A DNA stretch of 64,000 nt from positions 62,001 through 126,000 of the forward strand of contig NZ_VORM01000014.1 of NCBI RefSeq assembly GCF_007997225.1. Direction: 5' to 3'. The notes beneath the pieces were generated by a model. The model had not been told where the DNA came from. It was given only the letters and a program-made list of their open reading frames with translations, and did not search any database. Made by a program: the position numbers and the translations under genes. This DNA is from Subsaximicrobium wynnwilliamsii. GTDB lineage: Bacteria > Bacteroidota > Bacteroidia > Flavobacteriales > Flavobacteriaceae. Below are positions 7,219 through 16,166 of this stretch, piece by piece (the first letter of the stretch is position 1; the number at the start of each line of letters is the position of its first letter).

Positions 7219-8421
7219 GTGAATTTTGCCCTTTATATCGCTAAGCGTTACCTTTTTTCCAAAAGTAGCAACAATGCCATAAATATCATGACCATTATTG
7301 CAGCTTCAGGAACCGTGATTGCTGCTGCGGCTTTATTTATTGTACTCTCGGGGTTTGCGGGCTTAAAGACTTTTAGTCTGGAGTTCTCTTCATTTGTGGA
7401 CCCCGATTTGAAATTGTTTCCTTCGGAAGGCAAATCGTTTTTATTTACAGATGCTGAAAAATCTGAAATCCAAAAGATCGATGCGATTGAGGTCTACTCC
7501 AAGACCATTGAAGAACGTGTGATTCTCGAGTTTGACGATAAGCAACAAATCGTGACCTTAAAGGGGGTGGACGAAAATTTCACTAAAGTCACTGCCATCG
7601 ATTCCATGGTGTATTATGGCAGTTGGTTAGATCCTGAAGCGAGTCAAGTGGTTGCTGGCGGCGGAATTTCGAACAAATTGGGCTTTGGGATTCTCGATTT
7701 CTCCAAAAGTCTGAAAATATACGTGCCTAAACCCGGAAAGGGTCAAATCACTTCCATTCGTGGTGCTTTCAATAGCGTTACTGCTTACAATGTGGGCGTT
7801 TTTGACATCAATGAAGACCTTAACAACGAGGTGATTTTTTCCGATATTGAGACCGCTTCCTATCTCGTCAATTACAAAAAAAACCAATTGTCTTCCATAG
7901 AGTTTAAGCTCAAAGATGGCGCAAACCAAGCGGAAGTGGCGCAGCAGATTGCCTCCATCTTTGGTAATAAGGTTAAGGTTAAAAACCGAAATCAGCTTAA
8001 CGACGCGCTCTACAAAATGCTTAATACTGAAAACGTAGCGGTGTATCTTATTTTTACGCTAGTCATCATCATCGCTCTTTTCAACGTGGTTGGTGCGCTT
8101 ATCATGATGATTTTGGATAAGAAGGAATCCTTGAACACGCTCTTTAATTTGGGCACTACCACAAAGGATATTCGGCTTATTTTCTTTTTTCAGGGGAGTT
8201 TAATGACGGTGCTTGCTGGTGTTTTTGGATTGATCATTGGCTTTGTGATCGTGTATTTGCAACAACAATTTGCACTGGTTATGATTACCCCTTCTTTACC
8301 TTACCCTGTTGAAATCCAAGGCATTAATTTTGTCATTGTGCTTGCCACGATTTGTACCTTCGGAATTCTGGCCTCAAAATTGGCTTCGCAACGCATATCG
8401 AAGAATTTGGTTAAGAGTTGA
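7219..8421 (+). CDS. LolC/LolE-like ABC transporter permease (FtsX family)
   Basis: 400 residues with GTG as the probable start, directly after the rbfA stop codon. The protein opens FALYIAKRYLFSKSSNNAINIM, the N-terminal signature of lipoprotein-releasing permeases, has a first membrane helix at about 22-45, a large periplasmic MacB-PCD-like domain to about 265, and three C-terminal helices (VYLIFTLVIIIALFNVVGAL and following) of an FtsX domain. With an ATPase and a lipoprotein acceptor it would release lipoproteins from the inner membrane. No ATPase gene adjoins it. It could also belong to a related MacB-type exporter. Confidence 0.85.
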   Translation: MNFALYIAKRYLFSKSSNNAINIMTIIAASGTVIAAAALFIVLSGFAGLKTFSLEFSSFVDPDLKLFPSEGKSFLFTDAEKSEIQKIDAIEVYSKTIEERVILEFDDKQQIVTLKGVDENFTKVTAIDSMVYYGSWLDPEASQVVAGGGISNKLGFGILDFSKSLKIYVPKPGKGQITSIRGAFNSVTAYNVGVFDINEDLNNEVIFSDIETASYLVNYKKNQLSSIEFKLKDGANQAEVAQQIASIFGNKVKVKNRNQLNDALYKMLNTENVAVYLIFTLVIIIALFNVVGALIMMILDKKESLNTLFNLGTTTKDIRLIFFFQGSLMTVLAGVFGLIIGFVIVYLQQQFALVMITPSLPYPVEIQGINFVIVLATICTFGILASKLASQRISKNLVKS

Positions 8422-8600
8422 TGCATGCTTCAGTGATTTCTCCTCGCAGAGGCGCAAAGCCTTGCTAACACATTCTTTTTTCGCAAAGTCGGAAGGATGC
8501 AAAATGTTCCTGACAGGTTAATTTCAAAATATACTTTAATGAATCTATCAAGAATATCAGATTATAAAGTTAGCGTATGTTCTCTCTGGGTCTTCGCGGC

Positions 8601-8621
8601 CCAGCCTACCGGCAGGCAGGT
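8601..8621. repeat. Palindromic element P2, copy 1
   Basis: CCAGCCTACCGGCAGGCAGGT; the core CCTACCGGCAGG is nearly self-complementary. It is repeated at 8815-8835 and 9032-9052 in the same array, and variants lie upstream of lepA, downstream of lepA and upstream of the S8 peptidase. Confidence 0.75.
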
Positions 8622-9128
8622 TTGCGAGCAACTTCATCTTCATCTTCATCCTCATCCTCATCTTCAACTTCAAGTTCAAGTTCAAGTTCAAGAAAACTGA
8701 TCATCCCAAAAACCTCCAACACCTCCTCAAAGGCTGCGAAAACAGCTGCTGGATCAGTTGATGCACTTAAAGTAATTGTTACAGTCGCGTCGGGTTTCTA
8801 AAGCGCTCTGCGGCCCAGCCTACCGGCAGGCAGGTTTGCGAGCAAATTCATCTTCATCTTCATCTTCAAGTTCAAGTTCAACTTCAATTTCAAGTTCAAG
8901 AAAACTGATAATCCCCAAAAACCTCCAACACCTCCTCAAAGGCTATGAAAACAGCTGCTGGATCAGTTGATGCACTTAAAGAAATTGGTACAGTCGCGTC
9001 GGGTTTCTAAAATACTCTGCGACTCTGCGCCCCAGCCTACCGGCAGGCAGGTTTGCGAGCAAATTCATCTTCATCTTCATCTTCATCTTCATCTTCAAGT
9101 TCAACTTCAACTTCAATTTCAAGTTCAA
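8601..9128. repeat. Three-unit array behind dus: palindrome P2, hexamer tract and degenerate dus 3' end
   Basis: Units begin at 8601, 8815 and 9032 (periods 214 and 217). Each has P2, then TTTGCGAGCAA, a tract of TTCATC/TTCAAG/TTCAAC hexamers (8632-8692, 8847-8900, 9061-9128), and then a copy of the last part of the dus gene. In the third unit the copy is the real gene (from 9125). In units one and two it is a roughly 110-base fragment (8691-8801, 8899-9011) with an internal deletion of about 40 bases relative to dus. The hexamer tract touches the dus stop codon. Confidence 0.88.
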
Positions 9129-10117
9129 GAAAACTGATAATCCCCAAAAACCTCCAACACCTCATCAAAGGCTGCGAAAACAGCTTCTGGATCATCACTG
9201 GTTACCATTTTCATGCGGTAAGTTTTGAAATCTGGGATGCCCTTAAAGTAATTGGTATAGTGGCGTCGGGTTTCGAAAACTCCCAGTTTCTCGCCTTTCC
9301 AGGCAATGGACATTTCTAAGTGTCGGCGAGCAGCGTCCACACGTTCTGCCATGGAAATTGGTCCAAGGTGCTCTCCCGTTTTGAAGTAATGCTTCACTTG
9401 TTTGAAAAACCAAGGATTGCCAATGCTGGCACGACCTATCATACAACCATCAAGCCCAAAACCATCTCGCATGAGCATGGCTTTTTCTGGGGTATCCACA
9501 TCGCCATTTCCAAAAACAGGAATGTGCATGCGCGGATTGTTCTTCACTTCGGCAATCGGCTTCCAATCGGCTTCGCCTTTATACATTTGGGCGCGGGTTC
9601 TTCCGTGGATGGAAATGGCCTTGCAACCCACATCCTGCAAACGTTCAGCAACCTCAAGGATTTTAATGGAATCGTGGTCCCAGCCTAATCTTGTTTTTAC
9701 GGTCACTGGTAAGTTGGTGCGCTTAACCATTTCTGCAGTGAGGCGCTCCATAAGACAAACATCTTTCAAAATACCAGCCCCAGCACCTTTGCTCACAACC
9801 TTTTTAACCGGACAGCCAAAATTGATGTCGATGATATCGGGATTCGATTTTTCTACGATATCGATAGTTTGCAACATGCTTTCCATATTGGCGCCAAAGA
9901 TCTGAATCCCAACAGGACGCTCTTTCTCATAGATATCTAGCTTCATCACACTTTTTGCGGCATCGCGAATGAGGCCTTCGCTGGAAATAAATTCTGTGTA
10001 AACCACATCGGCACCTTGTTCTTTGCAAAGTGCACGGAAGGGTGGATCGCTCACATCTTCCATAGGTGCCAAAAGCAATGGGAAATCCTTAAGTTCTATA
10101 TCGCCTATCTTTATCAA
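9125..10117 (-). CDS. dusB: tRNA-dihydrouridine synthase
   Basis: 330 residues, a flavin-dependent TIM-barrel enzyme. LLAPMEDVSDPPFRALC opens the barrel, DINFGCPVKKVVSKGAGAG carries the catalytic Cys (about residue 102), TVKTRLGWD and SIHGRTRAQMYKGEADW line the FMN/tRNA site, and GCMIGRASIGNPWFF is the phosphate-binding end. It reduces uridines in the D-loop of tRNA using NADPH. The length and GAGILKD segment fit the DusB branch, to which most single-copy bacterial enzymes belong. The last codons run into a hexamer repeat, and the stop codon is part of it. Two broken copies of the 3' end lie downstream. Confidence 0.93.
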   Translation of the reverse strand: MIKIGDIELKDFPLLLAPMEDVSDPPFRALCKEQGADVVYTEFISSEGLIRDAAKSVMKLDIYEKERPVGIQIFGANMESMLQTIDIVEKSNPDIIDINFGCPVKKVVSKGAGAGILKDVCLMERLTAEMVKRTNLPVTVKTRLGWDHDSIKILEVAERLQDVGCKAISIHGRTRAQMYKGEADWKPIAEVKNNPRMHIPVFGNGDVDTPEKAMLMRDGFGLDGCMIGRASIGNPWFFKQVKHYFKTGEHLGPISMAERVDAARRHLEMSIAWKGEKLGVFETRRHYTNYFKGIPDFKTYRMKMVTSDDPEAVFAAFDEVLEVFGDYQFS

Positions 10118-10133
10118 GTGATTTATTTTTTTG

Positions 10134-10141
10134 CAAAATTA
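10134..10141 (-). promoter_or_regulatory. Bacteroidetes -7 box upstream of dus
   Basis: TAATTTTG on the minus strand, 17 bases before the dus ATG, matches TAnnTTTG. Confidence 0.5.
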
Positions 10142-10161
10142 GGGATTTTTATCAAATAGAC

Positions 10162-10186
10162 CTCACAGGTTTAGGAAACCTGTGAG
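10162..10186. repeat. Perfect 11-bp hairpin CTCACAGGTTT-agg-AAACCTGTGAG
   Basis: It lies between the DUF4345 gene and the dus promoter. It could terminate the DUF4345 transcript, but the minus-strand T run is poor. A similar element (GCAAGGTTTTCAAAACCTTGTAGG) is found at about 52113-52136. Confidence 0.6.
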
Positions 10187-10258
10187 TTTTAAGCAGTTTT
10201 GATTTTATTTTAAGTCATGATGTTTTTTACGGGTTTGTGATACCTCGGATTATTATGG

Positions 10259-10654
10259 TCAAACACACTTATCTTCAGCCAGTCTTTTGAGCACCCAAAG
10301 TCCGTAGAAACCCAGAAACAATTCTGCAACAGTGCCAAACACATAACCTGAAGTTGGGATGCCATCCATAAGGATGCTTATAATTCTGCCGAAACCCAAT
10401 CCCAACATAAAAATCAAGTTCGTGATTACAGCGGTTTTGAGATACTGATTTTTAAAAACGCCCAAAATCCAAAGCGCTGAAAACCCCAAATACAAGCCCA
10501 TAATGGCTTTGTAGAAATTATGCTCATCAATGGTTTCTAAAGACATATCAAAACTTAACCCTGGATTGAAACCATAGACAAAAGCGATAGGAACGACGAT
10601 GCATGCCGAAATGATGAGGTGGATTTTGTTGATGAAATCTGTCTTGGTTTTCAA
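10259..10654 (-). CDS. DUF4345-family integral membrane protein
   Basis: 131 residues with four predicted membrane helices at about 8-28, 46-65, 70-92 and 100-122. The sequence fits the DUF4345 family of small four-helix membrane proteins (FYKAIMGLYLGFSALWILG, then FGRIISILMDGIPTSGY). The function of the family is unknown. It stands alone: dus lies 141 bases downstream on the same strand and has its own promoter box, and 216 bases upstream are non-coding. Confidence 0.75.
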   Translation of the reverse strand: MKTKTDFINKIHLIISACIVVPIAFVYGFNPGLSFDMSLETIDEHNFYKAIMGLYLGFSALWILGVFKNQYLKTAVITNLIFMLGLGFGRIISILMDGIPTSGYVFGTVAELFLGFYGLWVLKRLAEDKCV

Positions 10655-10870
10655 TTTCTTATCTTAGACTGTTCAAATTATTTGATAATCTCACAAAACC
10701 CATGTATAAGCACTGCATAAATAACAATTGCTGTTCATTAAAACGGGATGCCTAAGGCAACAGCGATCGATTTTACATTTTAAAATTATTGATGTAGCCG
10801 AAGGAGTAATCAGGGCTGAGTAGAACGCCCTTTCAAAGAAATCCCGACAGCAACATTGGGAGCGATGGGA

Positions 10871-12106
10871 TTAAAACTCTAATGCTGCTTCCACTTCTTC
10901 CTCGCCGCGTTTAACCACTACCTTGGTTTTATCGCCAGTATCAAAAGCACTCAATGCTCGCATGTAACTCATCATATCAGTTACCAAACTATCGCCTAAT
11001 TTAACCACGACATCTCCTTTTTGAAGCCCTGCTTTTTGAGCGGGCTTATCTTCACTAATCCCATCGATGCGCATGCCTTTACCATCAAATAGATAATCGG
11101 GCACAACGCCTAAGGTTACTTTAAATCTTGGTACATCTTCACTTTCGTTTTTTGTTTTTCTGAAGGGCAATTTGCCATTATCGTCAAGGTCGGAGATGAT
11201 GTCGAAAATATAGCCTGAAATCAAGGCCATGCCCTCGATATTCAATTTTTCGGTGTCGTCACCTGGCTTGTGGTAATCTTCATGCTGTCCTGTAAAAAAG
11301 TGCAGTACGGGAATATCGGCTAAATAAAAAGAGGTGTGGTCACTTGGCCCCACGCCAGATTCGTTTTCAATGATCTTGAAGTTGGCATTGTTTGCTTTGA
11401 CGACCTGTTTTAAGATTGGCGACGTGCCCAAGCCATAAACCGCGAGCGTGTTGTTGTTTTTTAGTCGGCCCACCATATCCATGTTGATCATATAATTGGC
11501 ATTTTGGAAATCTATCGTGGCATTCTTCGTGAAGTAATTAGAGCCCAAAAGTCCCATTTCTTCTCCAGAAAAGGCCATAAATAAATAGTTGTTTCCGGTA
11601 TTTGCAGATTTTAATTTTTGAGCTAAATTGAGCATTACTGCAACGCCACTGGCATTGTCGTCTGCGCCATTATGGATTTGCTGCTCCTTATCCCTGTAAA
11701 GCGAGCCTTCAGCACCATAACCCAAATGGTCGTAATGTGCACCAATTATGATGGTGTTTTTGGCATTATTATCTAAAAAACCAATCACGTTGATTCCAGT
11801 GATTGTGCTATCGCCATCCTTCACGTTGTATTTTACCTCTTGATGCGGATCGGTTTTTGGCTTAAACAAAAACTGCTGAAAATAGCCATCTGTACCTTTT
11901 GCTTCAAGTCCCATAGTTTCGAAACGCATGGCAATATAATCGGCGGCTGCTTTTTCTCCTTTGGTTCCAGTTTGACGACCTTCCAATTTGTCATCTGCCA
12001 AAAAACTCACATCCTCTTTGATGCTTACTGGTTTTGATTTTTCTTCGGAATTGGGCTTGCAAGCGATTAAAACTGTTAGAAAAAGGATAAGTACTATGTT
12101 TTTCAT
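10871..12106 (-). CDS. M28-family lipoprotein metallopeptidase with C-terminal PDZ domain
   Basis: 411 residues. A lipoprotein signal ends in LIAC (Cys16), so the mature enzyme is membrane-anchored outside the cytoplasm. The M28 domain (about 30-300) shows IGAHYDHLG (zinc His124), HNGADDNASG (bridging Asp149), SGEEMGLLGS (catalytic Glu182, zinc Glu183) and SDHTSFY (second-zinc His). All di-zinc aminopeptidase ligands are present. Residues about 325-411 form a PDZ domain (VTLGVVPDYL ... DKPAQKAGLQKGDVVVKLGD), which may hold substrate or partner C-termini. It probably removes N-terminal residues from imported or surface peptides. It is divergent from the TolB-like gene at 12199. Confidence 0.9.
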   Translation of the reverse strand: MKNIVLILFLTVLIACKPNSEEKSKPVSIKEDVSFLADDKLEGRQTGTKGEKAAADYIAMRFETMGLEAKGTDGYFQQFLFKPKTDPHQEVKYNVKDGDSTITGINVIGFLDNNAKNTIIIGAHYDHLGYGAEGSLYRDKEQQIHNGADDNASGVAVMLNLAQKLKSANTGNNYLFMAFSGEEMGLLGSNYFTKNATIDFQNANYMINMDMVGRLKNNNTLAVYGLGTSPILKQVVKANNANFKIIENESGVGPSDHTSFYLADIPVLHFFTGQHEDYHKPGDDTEKLNIEGMALISGYIFDIISDLDDNGKLPFRKTKNESEDVPRFKVTLGVVPDYLFDGKGMRIDGISEDKPAQKAGLQKGDVVVKLGDSLVTDMMSYMRALSAFDTGDKTKVVVKRGEEEVEAALEF

Positions 12107-12198
12107 GATGATATATCTTAATTTTGTTCAAATTTAATCAATAATTTAATCATTACGAGATCTCAAACATTAGAAGCGCCAAGCTTCTTTGAATTTAA

Positions 12199-13317
12199 AT
12201 GCACATGAAATACGCCTACCTCCTAATCCTCTCAATCTTATTTTTTAACTGTAAAAACGAACCTAAAAATTCTTCTGAAGCAAAAAAAGATATTTCTGAA
12301 GTGGTTGAAAACACAGCATCCGATTCGCTGATCTATCCTGAGGAAAAACATTTTAAATCCATGCGACAAGTCACTTTTGGCGGCGACAATGCGGAGGCTT
12401 ATTGGAGTTTTGATGACCAGCAATTGGTGTTTCAATCGAATAATAAGGATTGGGGCGTGAACTGTGACCAAATGTTTTTGATGGATCGCGACGACACGTT
12501 TAAAGATGGCAAGCCACCAATGATCAGTACTGGAATGGGACGAACCACCTGTGCCTATTTTTTACCAGACAATAAACATATTATTTATGCCTCCACGCAT
12601 TTGGGTGATAAAGCCTGTCCAGATACGCCTTTGCGCAAGAATGGAAAATACATTTGGCCCATCTATGACAGCTATGACATTTTTGTAGCCGATTTGGAAG
12701 GCAACATCGTAAATCAATTAACCAATGAAGTTGGCTACGATGCAGAACCAACCGTATCTCCCAAAGGCGATAAAATTGTGTTTACCTCTACAAGAAGTGG
12801 CGATTTGGAACTCTATACCATGAATATTGATGGCAGTGATGTCAAACAAATTACCAATGAATTGGGCTATGATGGTGGGGCTTTCTTTTCTCCCGACGGC
12901 ACAAAACTCATATTTAGATCGTCTCGTCCTAAAACCGAAAAGGAAATTAAAGACTACAAAGATTTGTTAGCGGAAGGCTTGGTGGAACCCACCGAAATGG
13001 AACTCTACATCTGTAATGCCGACGGAAGCGAAATGCGACAATTAACCTATTTGGGGAATGCCAACTGGAGTCCGTTTTTTCATCCCTCCGGAAATAAAAT
13101 TCTGTTCTCCTCCAATTTTGAGGCCGAACGCGGCTTCCCGTTTAACTTATACTTGATTGATCTTGATGGAAAAAATCTGGAACGCGTCACGCATAGTGAA
13201 ACCTTTGATGCCTTTCCGGTATTTTCAAACGATGGGAAGTATTTGGCATTCTCCTCTAACCGAAACAATGGCGGTGGTCGCGATACCAACCTCTTTATCG
13301 CCGAGTGGCAAGACTGA
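12199..13317 (+). CDS. TolB/PD40-like beta-propeller lipoprotein
   Basis: 372 residues. A short lipoprotein signal (MKYAYLLILSILFFNCKN) begins at the second ATG, 12205, which is the more likely start. The rest is a six-bladed WD40-like PD40 propeller with repeated blades such as EPTVSPKGDKIVFTSTRSGD, GGAFFSPDGTKLIFRSSR, FHPSGNKILFSSNF and VFSNDGKYLAFSSNRN. Each ends with a phrase of the form LYTMNIDGSDVKQITNE. PD40 proteins bind partners in the periplasm or on the surface. This one lacks the peptidase domain of the S9/tricorn group. Divergent promoter region with the M28 peptidase; a functional link between the two is possible but unproven. Confidence 0.85.
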   Translation: MHMKYAYLLILSILFFNCKNEPKNSSEAKKDISEVVENTASDSLIYPEEKHFKSMRQVTFGGDNAEAYWSFDDQQLVFQSNNKDWGVNCDQMFLMDRDDTFKDGKPPMISTGMGRTTCAYFLPDNKHIIYASTHLGDKACPDTPLRKNGKYIWPIYDSYDIFVADLEGNIVNQLTNEVGYDAEPTVSPKGDKIVFTSTRSGDLELYTMNIDGSDVKQITNELGYDGGAFFSPDGTKLIFRSSRPKTEKEIKDYKDLLAEGLVEPTEMELYICNADGSEMRQLTYLGNANWSPFFHPSGNKILFSSNFEAERGFPFNLYLIDLDGKNLERVTHSETFDAFPVFSNDGKYLAFSSNRNNGGGRDTNLFIAEWQD

Positions 13318-13495
13318 ATTCTTGAGCATTTACCTTCGATTGGGTAGGGTTAGGAATCTGCTCCTTTTAGATGGTGTTTTGATGAAAGGAATTGCTAGGT
13401 AATAACGGCCTTAGCGCTTCCGAATTCAGGAGAACTTTATTTTTTTTAGGCGATTTTTTCCGTAGAAACACGTCTAACTATAGATTATAATTTTG

Positions 13496-15898
13496 CTACT
13501 TATCCAACCGCTTTAATTCTTCTAAATCGATACTGCGTTCGTTGGTCTCTAAACGGGTGTTACCAAATTTATATCTAAAGCCTACTTTTATATAGCGATT
13601 ATCGATGTCCGATTTTCCAAAGCTAAATTGATTTTGATAGCGTACACGAGTCCTTATGTCCTGTGCGTTGAAAATATCGCCAACAGAAAGCGATACAACA
13701 CCTTTTTTATCGAGAACACTCTTTACGACCGAGAGTTCTGAAAATAAGCGCTCATCAACCGTTTGAAATGCTTCTAAATGATTGCCATAATAGGTTAAAG
13801 ATAATGTTGCACTCAAACTATTATCTTCTAAAAAGCTAATGCTGTTTTGGAGGATTGATAAGTTAGACCATTGATTTTGGTTGACAACGCCATTTCCAAA
13901 ATCGGTTTCTTCCTCTAAGTTGAAAAAGGACGTGACCGCATATAAGTACCAGCGATCGGTCACGTTGAAATAGGTGGCAAAATCAAATCCAAACTCTATG
14001 GTTTTGTCAAAATTGACGTTGATGTATTCAATGATATTGGTGTTGTTATCTTGCCTGGGGATTTCAGAAATGGCGCCATCTAAATTTTTGTAATAGGCTT
14101 CTACTGTGAACATATTCAATAAACCAGCACCAACAACCACGTGATCGATAAAGGTGGGCACTAAATTTGGATTCCCAGAAACGACATAATTTTCATTTAA
14201 AAAGAATCGGAAGGGATTCAAATCGGCATAGCCAGGTCTTGAAATACTGCGTTTGTAGTTGGTATAAACGTTATAGTTGTCTGTTAGGTTGTATTGCACG
14301 CTTGCATTGGGAAACCACTCCAAATAATCCTGTATGTTTTCAATGCTGGTTGCTGCCGATACGCCTTCAATATTTGTTTGTTCTACTCTCAAACCAGTGC
14401 TGATGCTCCATTTATCAGTATTTAGGGAGTAATTGGCATAAGCGGCATAAATACGTTCGTCATAATCAAAGACATCGGAGTTTAACGTATTCAGGCTTTC
14501 GGCACCTGTGTTGAGGTTCACGTCAAATTGAGTGAGATCACTAACTGTTCTGGTACTGGCATATTTTACGCCGGTTTCAAAGCTTGATTTATCATTTAAT
14601 GGCACATTATAATCCAATTTTGAGGTAAAGATTTCTGTATCCTGATTGGCGTTGGTATTAAAGGCAGAGGCATTGTCAAACGTGTTGTTACCGTCATAAA
14701 AATTACTCAACACGCCTTGGTTGCGTTCGTAATTATAGGTGGTAAAATGTGCATTGAACAGCAATTGGCCTTTACTGAGCCTGCGGTTAAAATTAAGATC
14801 GAAACCAAGATTGTACTTATCATCGCGCGAAAGGTTATCGGCAGTGAAGCGAGATAAAAAGTTGGCGTTTTCATCTGTAATAATGGTGTTATTATCAATG
14901 CTATATCTAAAATAGGGCAGGTAAAAAGTATTGGCAGAGAAGCTCAAAGTGTGAGTGTCGTCTATAAAATAGTCGAAGTTGGCATTTAGGCTGTGGGTTT
15001 CAGATTTGGTGTTTCGGTTTGTTCTTGATCGCCAGCTTTGGTCTAAGCTATTGGTGTCATCAAGGTAATTAACGGTATCGTCGCCATCGCGATTGATTTT
15101 ATCTTTGGAATAATTATAGTTGATATTAAAACTTATTTTTTTATTCTTAAAAAAGTTGTTCGATCCAAAATCGTATCTCGGGAAAACGCCTTGTGTGTAG
15201 TTTGCGCTCAGGCTTCCGCGGTAACCGGCAATTAAATTTTTGCTCATTTTGATGTTGAGCACAACACCACTTGCTGCATCATAGCGCGCAGAGGGATTGG
15301 TAATCACTTCCACTGAGGTCACAGAATTTGCAGAGGAACCATCCAATAATTGATTCAAATCTGCTGAAGACAGATACACTTGTTTGTCATTTATGTAAAT
15401 TGTTGGTGTTGCACTTTTAATGGTAATGGCATCATCAACCACCAGCACACCTGGTGTGTTTTTTAGCACGTCAAGCATTGAGCCCTCTACCAAAGCGGTA
15501 TTTTGAACGTTAAAAATCAGTCGGTCTGCTTCTCGTATGAGGCTTGGTTTCTTGACCGTGATACTTACCTGATCCAAATTTTCTGAAGATTCTTGAAGCA
15601 TTATTGGTTCAAGTTTTAAATCTTCCGTCAAGACAATGGTTTCTTGATGACCATCAAATCCAATAAAGCTCGCTTTGAGTATGTAGGTATTCTTCGGAAG
15701 GTTTTTCAGCATAAAAAAACCTTTATCATCTGTAGAAATGCCTTTAATTACGGTCTCAGCATCTTCAGAAACCAAAAAAACATTTGCAAATTCAATAGGC
15801 TGTCCATTGGTATCCAATACTGTGCCTGAGATGGAGTACTCCTGTGAGAAACAAAACAATGTGGCGGACAATGTGAGAAATAGAAAGTAGGTTTTCAA
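13496..15898 (-). CDS. Outer-membrane beta-barrel protein, TonB-dependent receptor superfamily (OMP_b-brl_3 type)
   Basis: 800 residues. Signal peptide, then a CarboxypepD_reg domain at about 22-105 (GTVLDTNGQPIEFANVFLV), a TonB-plug-like segment at about 115-225 (MLDVLKNTPGVLVVDDAITIKSATPTIYINDKQVYLSS ... VEVITNPSARYDAASGVVLNIK, split here by dots), and a long barrel. The plug phrase NPSARYDA[AS]G and the barrel pattern match the OMP_b-brl_3 group that is abundant in Bacteroidota; their ligands are mostly unknown. The protein ends in a basic/acidic tail (SIDLEELKRLDK) rather than an aromatic residue. It is convergent with the PD40 gene and stands alone as an operon. Confidence 0.87.
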   Translation of the reverse strand: MKTYFLFLTLSATLFCFSQEYSISGTVLDTNGQPIEFANVFLVSEDAETVIKGISTDDKGFFMLKNLPKNTYILKASFIGFDGHQETIVLTEDLKLEPIMLQESSENLDQVSITVKKPSLIREADRLIFNVQNTALVEGSMLDVLKNTPGVLVVDDAITIKSATPTIYINDKQVYLSSADLNQLLDGSSANSVTSVEVITNPSARYDAASGVVLNIKMSKNLIAGYRGSLSANYTQGVFPRYDFGSNNFFKNKKISFNINYNYSKDKINRDGDDTVNYLDDTNSLDQSWRSRTNRNTKSETHSLNANFDYFIDDTHTLSFSANTFYLPYFRYSIDNNTIITDENANFLSRFTADNLSRDDKYNLGFDLNFNRRLSKGQLLFNAHFTTYNYERNQGVLSNFYDGNNTFDNASAFNTNANQDTEIFTSKLDYNVPLNDKSSFETGVKYASTRTVSDLTQFDVNLNTGAESLNTLNSDVFDYDERIYAAYANYSLNTDKWSISTGLRVEQTNIEGVSAATSIENIQDYLEWFPNASVQYNLTDNYNVYTNYKRSISRPGYADLNPFRFFLNENYVVSGNPNLVPTFIDHVVVGAGLLNMFTVEAYYKNLDGAISEIPRQDNNTNIIEYINVNFDKTIEFGFDFATYFNVTDRWYLYAVTSFFNLEEETDFGNGVVNQNQWSNLSILQNSISFLEDNSLSATLSLTYYGNHLEAFQTVDERLFSELSVVKSVLDKKGVVSLSVGDIFNAQDIRTRVRYQNQFSFGKSDIDNRYIKVGFRYKFGNTRLETNERSIDLEELKRLDK

Positions 15899-16018
15899 AT
15901 GAAAAATGAATTTAGAATCGCAATATAAGGCATGTTTTTTAATTGTATTTACGGTTTTCCCGTAATTAGGAAAGTTTTTTCATAACTAAAATCGGTACAC
16001 TTTGCTCGATAAATCAAC

Positions 16019-16026
16019 TATATTTG
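16019..16026 (+). promoter_or_regulatory. Bacteroidetes -7 box upstream of lepA
   Basis: TATATTTG, preceded by TTTG at 16001-16004 (14 bases between). It implies a leader of about 135 bases carrying the repeated element at 16089 and palindrome P2. Confidence 0.45.
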
Positions 16027-16088
16027 CAAATCTTAATCCCGATGAATTAAGCCTTTATGAAACAAGCATGTTCAATATTTTAACACCC

Positions 16089-16138
16089 AACGGAATGATT
16101 AATAGCGAACCGCACCTGGCTGCGGGCAGGCAGGAGTG
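16089..16138 (+). repeat. Leader repeat (AACGGAATGATTAATAGCGA...) plus palindrome P2 upstream of lepA
   Basis: A 22-base block (16089-16110) matches the block upstream of the S8 peptidase (22045-22066) at 21 positions. In both places it is followed directly by a P2-type palindrome (here 16113-16138) and then, after an AT-rich stretch, by ATATAARCAC and the start codon. Confidence 0.8.
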
Positions 16139-16166
16139 TCCATAAAGAAACAATAGATATAAGCAC

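Noticed and set aside
8577-9319. Plus-strand open frames rich in serine (8577-8801, 8776-8970, 9053-9319)
   Set aside because: They are the TTCATC/TTCAAG hexamer tracts read in one frame plus the reverse strand of dus fragments. No promoter, start context or protein-like composition supports them.
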